Assembly: GCA_963675235.2 (NCBI GenBank)
Contig: CAXXFU010000005.1
Location: 1 to 64,000, forward strand
Length of the DNA: 64,000 bases
Direction: 5' to 3'
Source of the DNA: JAHJQZ01 sp963675235
GTDB taxonomy: Bacteria; Pseudomonadota; Alphaproteobacteria; Rhizobiales; Devosiaceae
Position 1 is the stretch's first letter; every line of letters begins with the position of its first letter. Positions 41,801 to 50,049 of the stretch are shown here, piece after piece. Below the pieces are notes generated by a model. The model was not told the DNA's origin and did no database searches. It worked only from the letters and a program-made list of their open reading frames with translations. The position numbers and the translations under genes were made by a program.

Positions 41801-43552
41801 CTATGACAGCTCCTCGGGTGCCGAAACCCCCAATATCGCCAGACCGTTTTGCAGAACCTGGCGTACTGCATCGACTAGGCAAAGTCTGGCCATTGTCAAC
41901 CTCTCCTCGCCCACCGTCACGAAACGCAGATTGGTCTCCTCGCGGCCACGGGTCCAGTAGCCGTGGAAAGACGACGCCAGTTCGTAGAGGTAGAAGGCGA
42001 CGCGGTGCGGCTCGTGCGCCCGTGCGGCGGCGGCGACCAGACGCGGCCATTGCGCCACCATGCGGATGAGTTCGAAGTCGGCTTCGGCGCCGAGTGCGTC
42101 GAGGTCGGCGGTGCCGAGCCCCCTGTCCGAGAGGTCGAGACCGGGCATGTCGCGCGCCGCGGTACGGAATACCGAACAGGCGCGGGCATGGGCGTACTGC
42201 ACGTAAAAGACCGGGTTGTCGCGGGTCTGTTCCTTGACGAGAGCAAAATCGAAATCGAGCGACGCATCGTTGCGACGGAACAGCATCATGAAGCGCGTTG
42301 CGTCCGGGCCGACTTCCTCCACAACATCAGAAAGAAGCACCAAGTCCCCTGCCCGCTTCGACATTTTGAATGGCTCGCCATTCTTGAGGAGCCGCACGAG
42401 CTGGCAAATCTTGACGTCGACGTCCGCCGTTCCCTCAGAAACGGCGCGCGTCGCGGCCTGGATGCGCTTGATGTAGCCGGAGTGATCGGCGCCGAGAACG
42501 TCGATCATGTGAGTGAACCCGCGCAGGTACTTGTTGCGGTGATAGGCAATGTCGGCGGCGAAATAGGTGTAGCTGCCATCCGACTTGATCAGCGCCCTGT
42601 CGGTGTCGTCGCCGTAGTCCTTGGCGCGGAACAGGGTCTGTTCGCGGTCTTCCCAATCCTCGGGCGTCTTGCCCTTGGGCGGGTCGAGTCGACCGACATA
42701 GACCATGTCCTTCTGGCGCAGCCATTCGAGCGTCAACTCGATGTCGCCGCCCTGTCCGTGCAGTTCACGCTCGGAGAAAAAAACATCGTGGTGGATGTTA
42801 AGTTTCCCCAGATCTTTGCGTATCAGCTCCATCATCGCGTCGAGAACAAGGGGCTTCACGACGTCGATTGCATCTGATTCGTTCTTGTCTTTCAGGCTCG
42901 TGCCGAAGGTTTCGGCCAAAGACCTTCCGACCGGAACAAGATAGTCTCCGGGATAGAGGCCTTTGGGAATTTCAATGGTTTCGCCAAGCGCTTCGCGGTA
43001 GCGCAACAGCGCCGAGCGGGCCAGCACGTCGATCTGCCCACCCGCATCGTTGATGTAGTACTCGCGGGCGACGTCGTAGCCGCAAAAAGCCATCAATGAG
43101 GCCAGCGCATCGCCGAAAACGGCACCGCGGGTATGGCCGACATGCATCGGGCCGGTCGGGTTGGCCGAAACATATTCGACATTGACCTTGGCATTGTTGC
43201 CGAGGCCCGAGCGACCATAGTCGGCGCCTGCCTGACCGACGGCGCGCAGCGCCTGGCGCCACAGTGCCGGTTCGAGCCGCAGGTTGACGAAGCCGGGACC
43301 GGCGATGTCGGCACTGGCCACGTCCGGATCGTTCGACAGCCGTGTCACCAGCGCCGCTGCGATGTCGCGCGGATTGCGCTTCAGCGGCCTGGCAAGGATC
43401 ATCGCGGCATTGGTCGAGAGTTCGCCATGGCCGGCATCGCGCGGCGGTTCGACGACAATTTTCTCGATCAGGGCGTCAAGCCCGTCGGCATCGGCGAACT
43501 CGGCCCGCACGGCGGCTTCGATCCGCGTCGAGAATTCAGCAAAAACGTCCAT
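41801..43552 (-). CDS. argS: Arginyl-tRNA synthetase
   Basis: The 583-residue protein has the class I signature ANPTGPMHVGHTRGAVFGD (HVGH) near residue 125, and FKMSKRAGDLVLLSDVVE near residue 400 with the KMSKS variant KMSKR. The C-terminal part is DALR-type (HARACSVFRTAARDM and SSFHGYWTRG). It charges tRNA-Arg. The ATG at 43552 starts the conserved domain; an upstream extension would not be conserved. The order dgt-argS-SPOR is typical. Confidence 0.97.
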   Translation of the reverse strand: MDVFAEFSTRIEAAVRAEFADADGLDALIEKIVVEPPRDAGHGELSTNAAMILARPLKRNPRDIAAALVTRLSNDPDVASADIAGPGFVNLRLEPALWRQALRAVGQAGADYGRSGLGNNAKVNVEYVSANPTGPMHVGHTRGAVFGDALASLMAFCGYDVAREYYINDAGGQIDVLARSALLRYREALGETIEIPKGLYPGDYLVPVGRSLAETFGTSLKDKNESDAIDVVKPLVLDAMMELIRKDLGKLNIHHDVFFSERELHGQGGDIELTLEWLRQKDMVYVGRLDPPKGKTPEDWEDREQTLFRAKDYGDDTDRALIKSDGSYTYFAADIAYHRNKYLRGFTHMIDVLGADHSGYIKRIQAATRAVSEGTADVDVKICQLVRLLKNGEPFKMSKRAGDLVLLSDVVEEVGPDATRFMMLFRRNDASLDFDFALVKEQTRDNPVFYVQYAHARACSVFRTAARDMPGLDLSDRGLGTADLDALGAEADFELIRMVAQWPRLVAAAARAHEPHRVAFYLYELASSFHGYWTRGREETNLRFVTVGEERLTMARLCLVDAVRQVLQNGLAILGVSAPEELS

Positions 43553-43654
43553 ATATCCGGCCTTCCGGAGCACATCCTGGCCGGGCGGGAGAGCTCGTTC
43601 GGCCGGCGGCGCGCGCATGAGAACACAAGTGCGCTGGCGTTACCGGAAATCGGC

Positions 43655-44833
43655 TCAAGCGTCAAACAGGCGCTGGTGCAGTTCGGTGGCGTAAGGGTCG
43701 GTCATGCCGGCGACGAAATCGCAGACAATGCGGGCCCGCGCCGCCTCATCGGGGGCATCCTCGATGCGTTCGTGCCAGCGTTCGGGCAGCTCCCCGGTCT
43801 CGAACAGGGTGTCGAACAGGCGTCCGACGATGGCCTCGCCCTCGCGCACCGGCCGCATGACCTGCTCGGCCCGGTAGACATTGGCGAACAGGAATGCCTT
43901 GAGCGCCCGGACCTGTTCGGCGACCCGCTCCGAGAAGGCAACGAGCGCATGGCGGGCGCCGCGCACGGCGTCGGCAGAGAGCGGCGCGACCTCGACGAGA
44001 TTGGCCTCGGTGGTCTCGATGGCGTTCTCGACCAGTCGCGTGATGACACGGCGCTGGATCTCGTGGGCCTGGCGCAACCGGTCGAGATCGGGCCAGCGGG
44101 TGACGACCTCGCGCTCGATCTCGCCGACAAAGGGCATTGCCGCGAGATCGCCGATCTGGAGCAGCCCTGCCCTCAGCGCATCGTCGATATCATGGGCGTT
44201 GTAGGCGATGTCGTCGGCAATGGCGGCAACCTGCGCCTCGAGCGAGGCATAGGACGTCAGATCAAGCCCGAGCGCGTCCTGGGCCTCACGCCAGCCAAAG
44301 GGCAGACCCTTGTTGCGGTACTCGCCGAAAGGCTGGCCGTTCTTTTCGAGCAACGGTCCGTTGTGCTTGAGGATGCCTTCGAGCGTTTCCCAGCTGAGGT
44401 TGAGCCCGTCATGCTCGGCATAGCGGCTCTCGAGCCTTGTGACGACGCGGATGGCCTGCATGTTGTGATCGAACCCGCCAAACCCGGCCATCTTGTCGTT
44501 GAGCACACGCTCGCCGGCATGGCCGAACGGCGGATGACCGAGATCGTGGGCCAGAGCCACCGCCTCGGCCAGGTCCTCGTCGAGCGACAGGGCGCGGGCC
44601 AGCGAGCGGGCGATCTGGCTGACCTCAAGGGTGTGGGTCAGCCGGGTGCGGTAATGGCTGCCTTCGTGGTGGAGGAACACCTGGGTCTTGTACTGCAGGC
44701 GCCTGAAGGCAGTCGAATGGATGATGCGGTCGCGGTCGCGCTGGAAGGGCGAACGGGTGCGGCTGAGATCGGCGGTAAACAGCCGTCCCCTGGTGGCGTG
44801 CGGGTCGGAAGCGTATGGGGCCAGTCGGTTCAC
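43655..44833 (-). CDS. dgt: Deoxyguanosinetriphosphate triphosphohydrolase-like protein
   Basis: The 392-residue HD-domain protein begins VNRLAPYASDPHATRGRLF and then has SPFQRDRDRIIHSTAFRRLQYKTQVF, HYRTRLTHTLEVSQIARSLARAL and AHDLGHPPFGHAGE (HD motif). The last metal ligands lie in VAAIADDIAYNAHDIDDAL. It hydrolyses dNTPs, probably dGTP, to deoxynucleoside and triphosphate. The start is a GTG at 44833, chosen because AAAAGAGG lies just upstream and the family N-terminus begins there; no ATG is available. It is divergent from erpA. With NrdJ it affects dNTP pools. Confidence 0.93.
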   Translation of the reverse strand: MNRLAPYASDPHATRGRLFTADLSRTRSPFQRDRDRIIHSTAFRRLQYKTQVFLHHEGSHYRTRLTHTLEVSQIARSLARALSLDEDLAEAVALAHDLGHPPFGHAGERVLNDKMAGFGGFDHNMQAIRVVTRLESRYAEHDGLNLSWETLEGILKHNGPLLEKNGQPFGEYRNKGLPFGWREAQDALGLDLTSYASLEAQVAAIADDIAYNAHDIDDALRAGLLQIGDLAAMPFVGEIEREVVTRWPDLDRLRQAHEIQRRVITRLVENAIETTEANLVEVAPLSADAVRGARHALVAFSERVAEQVRALKAFLFANVYRAEQVMRPVREGEAIVGRLFDTLFETGELPERWHERIEDAPDEAARARIVCDFVAGMTDPYATELHQRLFDA

Positions 44834-44921
44834 GTCTCTGTTCGGCCTCTTTTCAACTCTATGTCGCGTCCCTATCTTGAGGACAAGATTGACAAGTTGA
44901 TGAACCCGCAAAGGGCCCAAA

Positions 44922-45272
44922 ATGAGCGATACGCTGGTTGCCGATACCCCCGTGATCCTGACCGAACGTGCGGCCAAACGCATCGCCCGCATCCTTGCCA
45001 ATGATGCCGGGAGCACGGCGCTGCGGATTTCGGTCGCCGGAGGCGGCTGCTCGGGCTTTCAATACGAGTATAATCTCGTCAACGAAACCCCCACCGAGGA
45101 CGATCTTGTGCTCGAACGCGGCGATGCCCGGGTTTTCATCGATTCGCTGAGCCTGGAATTCATGGGTGGCGCCGAGATTGACTTCGTCGACGACCTGATC
45201 GGCCAGGCCTTCAAGATCAACAACCCCAATGCCGTCGCTTCGTGTGGTTGTGGTACCAGTTTTTCGGTCTAG
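44922..45272 (+). CDS. erpA: Iron-sulfur cluster insertion protein ErpA
   Basis: The 116-residue A-type carrier has the three conserved cysteines: Cys in GGGCSGFQYEY (about residue 43) and CGCG in SCGCGTSFSV at the end. It delivers 4Fe-4S clusters to target proteins. It starts 88 bases from dgt, divergently. The next gene is a serine hydrolase on the same strand, 51 bases away. Confidence 0.95.
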   Translation: MSDTLVADTPVILTERAAKRIARILANDAGSTALRISVAGGGCSGFQYEYNLVNETPTEDDLVLERGDARVFIDSLSLEFMGGAEIDFVDDLIGQAFKINNPNAVASCGCGTSFSV

Positions 45273-45323
45273 GTCTTTTCGCAATCCCTCCGGACAACTA
45301 GTGTCAGCCGCTTTGCGGAGGAC

Positions 45324-46448
45324 ATGATGAGCCTTGCCGAACGCCTCGACCAGGTGATCGATCGCGCTGTTTCCGAACGGCGCATCGTCGGCTGCGTCGT
45401 CATCGCCGTCGAACACGGCGCGGAAGTCTACCGCCGCGCCGCCGGCCATGCCGACCGCGAGGCCGGCACGCCGGTTGCCGACGACACGATCTTCCGGCTC
45501 GCCTCGGTGACCAAGCCGATCGCGGCGGCAACGGCACTGGCACTTGTCGACAGAGGCAAGCTGGCGCTCGACACGCCTGTCAGCGATGTCCTGCCGTGGT
45601 TCACGCCGCGTCTTGCCGATGGACGCCAGCCGCGGATCACCATCCTCCACCTGCTTACCCACACCGCCGGTCTGTCCATCCGGCCCGAGGACTATGTCGA
45701 CGCCGATGTGGTGCTGAGCATGGCCAATCGTGCCATCACGCTCGAAGACAACATGAAGCGCCTGGCCGCCGTGCCACTTCGCAACGAACCGGGCACGCAA
45801 TGGACCTATTCGATGGCGACCGACGTGCTCGGGGCTGTCTGCGCCGCCGTCATGGGCATGAGCTTCGGCGCCGCCGCGCGCGAACTGGTGACAGGCCCGC
45901 TCGGCATGGTCGACACAGGTTTTGCCATCACCGATCGCGCCCGGCTGGCCACGGCCTATGCCGACGCGCCCGGCGGCGCCGAACGCATGCGTGCCGAGCA
46001 TCCGGTGCCCAACCCGGCCGGCACCAAAACCATGTTCATGCCGGAGCGGATCTTCAATCCGGACGCCTTTCAGTCCGGCAGCGGCGGCATGGCCGGCACG
46101 GCGCCGGATTTCGCGCGGTTTCTTGCCGCCCTGCTGGACAATGGCGCGCCGATCCTGTCGCCCGAGATTGCGGCAATCGGAATTGCCGACCGGATCGATC
46201 CCCTTCCCGGCCCGATGCCCGGCGAGGGTTTTTCCTGTTTCGGCGCCGTCGTTTGCGATCCGGCGGCGACCAATTCCCCGGTTTCGCCCGGCACCAATCA
46301 CTGGGGCGGCATTTACGGCAACAACTGGTTCCTCGACCCGGTCCGGCAGCTTGCGCTTGTTGCTTTTACCAACACCGCTTTTGAGGGCTGCAACGGGAGG
46401 TTCCGGACCGAAGTCCGCGACGCCGCCTATCTGGATCAGACCACTTGA
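45324..46448 (+). CDS. Serine hydrolase of the class C beta-lactamase/esterase family (copy 1)
   Basis: The 374-residue protein has the S-x-x-K motif in FRLASVTKPIAAATALAL (about residue 56), the YxN/YSM-type motif WTYSMATDVLG (about residue 160), and a later H-x-G-like region (SPGTNHWGGIYGNNW, about residue 335). It has no signal peptide, so it is probably a cytoplasmic esterase or peptidase rather than a resistance enzyme. The next gene is a close paralogue. The pair interrupts the erpA-xthA order known in related bacteria. Confidence 0.9.
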   Translation: MMSLAERLDQVIDRAVSERRIVGCVVIAVEHGAEVYRRAAGHADREAGTPVADDTIFRLASVTKPIAAATALALVDRGKLALDTPVSDVLPWFTPRLADGRQPRITILHLLTHTAGLSIRPEDYVDADVVLSMANRAITLEDNMKRLAAVPLRNEPGTQWTYSMATDVLGAVCAAVMGMSFGAAARELVTGPLGMVDTGFAITDRARLATAYADAPGGAERMRAEHPVPNPAGTKTMFMPERIFNPDAFQSGSGGMAGTAPDFARFLAALLDNGAPILSPEIAAIGIADRIDPLPGPMPGEGFSCFGAVVCDPAATNSPVSPGTNHWGGIYGNNWFLDPVRQLALVAFTNTAFEGCNGRFRTEVRDAAYLDQTT

Positions 46449-46527
46449 CAGGGCGCGTATGCTGAACGTCGCGGATCGCCGGTTCGGCCCGCACAAGTGA
46501 ATTGCCCCACCGCCCCGGGAGGAAGAA

Positions 46528-47646
46528 ATGGGTTTTTCCGAGCGTTTGAATGCCGTCATCGACCGCGCCATCGACGAGGACCGTATCGTCGGCGCCGTTG
46601 TTCTCGCATCGCATGACGGTTCGGAGATATTCCACCGCACAGCGGGGTTCGCCGACCGCGAAGCCGGCACGCCGGTTGCCGACAACACCATCTTCCGGCT
46701 CGCCTCGGTGAGCAAACCGATCGTCGCGGCGACAGCGCTGGCCCTGGTCGGCAAGGGCAAGCTGACGCTCGACACACCTCTGACCGAATACATGGACTGG
46801 TTCGTGCCGCGCCTGCCCGACGGTCGCCAGCAGGCGATCACCCTGCACCACCTTCTGACCCACACCGCCGGCATCACCTATGGCGGCGAGGCCTTCGAAC
46901 GCGCCGGCGTCTCCGGCGGGCTCGACGATGTCTCGATGACGCTCAAGGAGAACATCCGCCGGCTGGCAACGGTGCCGCTGCTCTACGAGCCCGGTACGGC
47001 CTGGCAATACTCGATGGCCATCGATGTCGTCGGCGCGCTCATCGAAACTGTCGAAGGCACCTCGCTCGGGCAAGCCGTCGCCACGCATGTCACCGGCCCG
47101 CTCGCCATGACGGACACGCTGTTCGGCCTTTCGGACCCGGAGCGGCTGGCGATCGCCTATGCCAACCTGCCGCGCGGGGGCACCGAATGCATGAAGGCGA
47201 TCCACACCATGCTGACGCCCTGGGGCGACGACATCACCTTCCATCCCGGCCGCATTTTCAACCCGGAGGCCTTCCAGTCCGGCGGCGGTGGCATGGCCGG
47301 CACGGCACCCGATTTCCTCAAGCTCCTCAACACCCTGCTCGCCGGTGGCACGCCGATCCTGCCGCCGGAACTGGCGGCGACGGCCTTCGTCAACCAGATC
47401 GGTACCGTCCCGCGTGACACGGCAGGCGAAGGGTTCTCCTATTTCGGCGCCCTCACCCACGACCCGGCCGCGACGGGCCAGCCGGTGTCGCCCGGAACGG
47501 TGCGCTGGGGTGGGGTTTACGGCAATCACTGGTTCATCGATCCGGTCGCGAAACTGGCGCTGGTGGCCTTCACCAACACCGCGCTCGAAGGCTGCGATGG
47601 CGATTTCCGTTTCGAAATCCGAGACGCGGCCTATCCTCTCGACTAG
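46528..47646 (+). CDS. Serine hydrolase of the class C beta-lactamase/esterase family (copy 2)
   Basis: The 372-residue protein is very similar to the preceding one along its whole length: the motif is FRLASVSKPIVAATALAL, then WQYSMAIDVVGALI, and SPGTVRWGGVYGNHWFIDP near the end. This shows tandem duplication. The ATG is preceded by GGGAGGAAGAA. It is followed by xthA 27 bases downstream. The substrate may be different, as the regions around residues 90-135 and 215-235 diverge. Confidence 0.9.
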   Translation: MGFSERLNAVIDRAIDEDRIVGAVVLASHDGSEIFHRTAGFADREAGTPVADNTIFRLASVSKPIVAATALALVGKGKLTLDTPLTEYMDWFVPRLPDGRQQAITLHHLLTHTAGITYGGEAFERAGVSGGLDDVSMTLKENIRRLATVPLLYEPGTAWQYSMAIDVVGALIETVEGTSLGQAVATHVTGPLAMTDTLFGLSDPERLAIAYANLPRGGTECMKAIHTMLTPWGDDITFHPGRIFNPEAFQSGGGGMAGTAPDFLKLLNTLLAGGTPILPPELAATAFVNQIGTVPRDTAGEGFSYFGALTHDPAATGQPVSPGTVRWGGVYGNHWFIDPVAKLALVAFTNTALEGCDGDFRFEIRDAAYPLD

Positions 47647-47673
47647 ACTGACCGCGTCGGCAAAGGAGAGCAC

Positions 47674-48510
47674 ATGCGCATTGCCACCTGGAACATCAAC
47701 GGCATCAAGGCCCGGCTCGGCGTCGTCGAACACTGGCTCAAGGAAGTCGGGCCCGACGTGGTTGCGCTGCAGGAGATCAAGTCGCTCGACGAGAACTTCC
47801 CGCGCGAGCCTTTCGAGGCACTCGGCTACAATGTCGAGACCCATGGCCAGAAGAGCTTCAATGGCGTGGCGCTGCTCAGCAAGCGTCCGTTCGACGAAGT
47901 CATGCGCGGCCTGCCCGGCGATGACAGCGACGAGCAGGCGCGGCTGATCGAGGCGGTGATCCCGACCGACACCGGCGCGGTGCGCGTGTGCAACATCTAC
48001 CTGCCCAACGGCAATCCTGTCAGCGAGGACAGCGAGAAGTTTCCCTACAAGCTCGGCTGGATGGAACGGCTAATCGGTTTCGTCGAGAGCCGGCTGGCGC
48101 TCGAGGAGCCTTTCGTGCTGCTCGGTGACTTCAATCTTATCCCGACCGGCGCCGATTGCCACGATCCCAAAGCCTGGTGGGGCGATGCGCTGTTCCGGCC
48201 CGAGAGCCTGGAAAAGTTCCGCGCGCTCAAAAATCTCGGCCTGACCGATGCGGTGCGGTCCGTCACCGCGGCGCCGGCCTACACATTCTGGGACTTCCAG
48301 TCCGGCGCCTGGCGCCGCGACAACGGCATCCGCATCGACCACCTGATGCTGTCACCGCAGGCCGCCGATCGGCTCAACGGCGTCACCATCCACCGCGACA
48401 CGCGCGGCTGGGACAAGCCCTCGGATCATGTGCCGTGTGGAGGGCAGTTTCGCCTTCTGAGGCCTTGCGGGTTCAGATGCCCAGCGCGTCCAATCCAGCC
48501 GCTGCAATAG
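47674..48510 (+). CDS. xthA: Exodeoxyribonuclease III
   Basis: The 278-residue protein has the endonuclease/exonuclease/phosphatase fold with MRIATWNINGIKARLGVV, ALQEIKSLDENFP (catalytic Glu), VCNIYLPNG, FVLLGDFNLIPTGADCHDP (Asp and Asn), and the last His in KPSDHVPCGGQ. It cuts at abasic sites in base excision repair. Its C-terminal end (RLLRPCGFRCPARPIQPLQ) is longer than in relatives and overlaps the 3' end of the convergent GlcG-like gene by 38 bases. The start ATG has AAAGGAGAG upstream. Confidence 0.93.
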   Translation: MRIATWNINGIKARLGVVEHWLKEVGPDVVALQEIKSLDENFPREPFEALGYNVETHGQKSFNGVALLSKRPFDEVMRGLPGDDSDEQARLIEAVIPTDTGAVRVCNIYLPNGNPVSEDSEKFPYKLGWMERLIGFVESRLALEEPFVLLGDFNLIPTGADCHDPKAWWGDALFRPESLEKFRALKNLGLTDAVRSVTAAPAYTFWDFQSGAWRRDNGIRIDHLMLSPQAADRLNGVTIHRDTRGWDKPSDHVPCGGQFRLLRPCGFRCPARPIQPLQ

Positions 48511-48866
48511 CCTCGTCATCGCCCGGTTGCGCACCTGAAACGCCAATAGCGCCAGCAATCTCGCCATCCGCGCGTACCGGCACGCCGCCGGGCACAGCCA
48601 GAACTTCGTTGTTCAGCGGCTGCCCCTTGAGTGCCTCGGCCAGCGCAGCCGTCGGAAACCCGATTGCAGCTGCCGTGCGTGCTTTGCGCTGCGCCAGATC
48701 GGCTGAATAGGCGCGGGCGCGGTCCATTCGACTGAGATGGAGCAACTGGCCGGCGGCATCGACCAATGCGATGGTCCACCGCCACGCCGCGTTCGCGTGC
48801 CGCCGCCAGCGCGGCATGCGCGGCACGTTCAGCGTCGTCGTGGGTCAGGGTGGGAATCGATTTCAT
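48473..48866 (-). pseudogene. GlcG/HbpS-family heme-binding-type protein, broken by +1 frameshift
   Basis: The N-terminal part reads MKSIPTLTHDDAERAAHAAL and AAARERGVAV from 48866 in one frame. The remainder continues in the next frame as TIALVDAAGQLLHLSRMDRA, then YSADLAQRKARTAAAIGFP, and NEVLAVPGGVPVRADGEIAGAIGVSGAQPGDDEAIA. The join is at 48773-48779, where GTGGACC has one base more than needed (GTGACC would restore VAVTIALVD). GlcG (DUF336) proteins have about 130 residues, which the restored gene equals. The gene is either recently disabled, or the base is a sequencing error; see the matching defect in the neighbour. Confidence 0.85.
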
Positions 48867-49043
48867 CTGCCATGTCCTTCGGGCCGGAACGGCCCTTGTG
48901 GTCGCAGTGCGGAATGCACCACGCATGGCGTCTTATTTTACCATGCCGCCGGCCAACGGCTCAAGGCGGCATGTACGCTCCGGATCTTTGCGAGGGCATG
49001 CTTTTGAATCCGCGAAACGTCATCCGCTTCGCCAGAAGGCGCC

Positions 49044-50049
49044 CTAGCTTCCCGAAACCTGCGGCTCGATGATCTCGGCCGCCTTGAGCGCCGCCGTGCG
49101 CTGGTCAGGCGTGGCGACCGACATGGCCTTGTTGAGCAGTTCGTCGACCCAGGCCGCATCGTCGCTGCCCGCGGCGCGGTCGTGAGCGATGGTCAAGCCA
49201 CATCAGGCCTTCGATCGGTTGAGCCGGCAGGCTCTGGTCGTCGCCGTTGAACAGCAGATCGCCAAGCCGTGCCTGGGCGCCGACGTGGCCCTTGCGCGCC
49301 GCCAGCGACAGCCAGCGCGCCGCCTGCAGCTTGGATTTGCCCAGGCTGTCGCCGCTCAGATAGATGCGGCCGATCTCGTATTGCGCCTGGGCATCGGCAA
49401 AATAGGTCGCCGCATGCATCAACAGCGCCGCCGAACGCGCCGAATCCTTGGGGATACCGGCGTCGGGCAGGCCTTCGCGGTAATATTCGCCGACCTTGAC
49501 GAAGGACTGGGCTACAATATCCGCCTCGAGCGAACGCGGTGGCGTGTTGGCATTTTCGTCGGCGATACGGGAGAAATAGGCAAAGGCGCGTCCGTCATCC
49601 TTTTTCACGCCATTGCCGCTCTCGTACATGGTCCCGAGCCGCCACAACGCAATCGGCTGGCCGTCATCGGCTGCGGCCTGGAGCGCCAGCAAGGCGTCAT
49701 TGGGCGCATCATCGACGACAGCTTCGGAGGGACTGGCCAGCGACAGAGCCGCATCGGCTGCGGTTGCAGGGGCAGGCGTCGGCGCAGTTGCGGGCGCCTC
49801 GGCCGGCGCCATCTGGCTGGCAACAGTCGGGATCGGCGCCGGCGGAACCGGCGCGGCCGTGTCCGCTCCAGCGCCACCGGCATTGCCCGACGGATCGGGA
49901 ATGTCGACCGGCGGAACCGGCTTGGCGAAGAAGGAAAACTCGAACACGAACTGTCCCTGCTGCGCATTGACAGCGACAGTGCCGGTAATCACCAGCACTG
50001 ACGCCAACACAAGGGACTTCACATCCATGAGGACATTAGATGTCCGCAT
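49044..50049 (-). pseudogene. SEL1-repeat exported protein, broken by +1 frameshift near its end
   Basis: The protein has a signal peptide (MDVKSLVLASVLVITGTVAV), a Pro/Ala-rich linker, and SEL1-like repeats: ALWRLGTMYESGNGVKKDDGRA, SARSAALLMHAATYFADAQAQYEIGRIYLSGD, ARWLSLAARKGHVGAQARLGDLLFNG. After EGLMWL the frame shifts: the other frame continues TIAHDRAAGSDDAAWVDELL and ends IIEPQVSGS at a TAG at 49044. The extra base is at 49194 (CTTGACC in place of CTGACC). The start at 50049 has AAGGAG five bases upstream and overlaps the ilvD stop by 14 bases. The restored protein is about 334 residues. SEL1 proteins act as adaptors; no partner is known. Confidence 0.82.
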
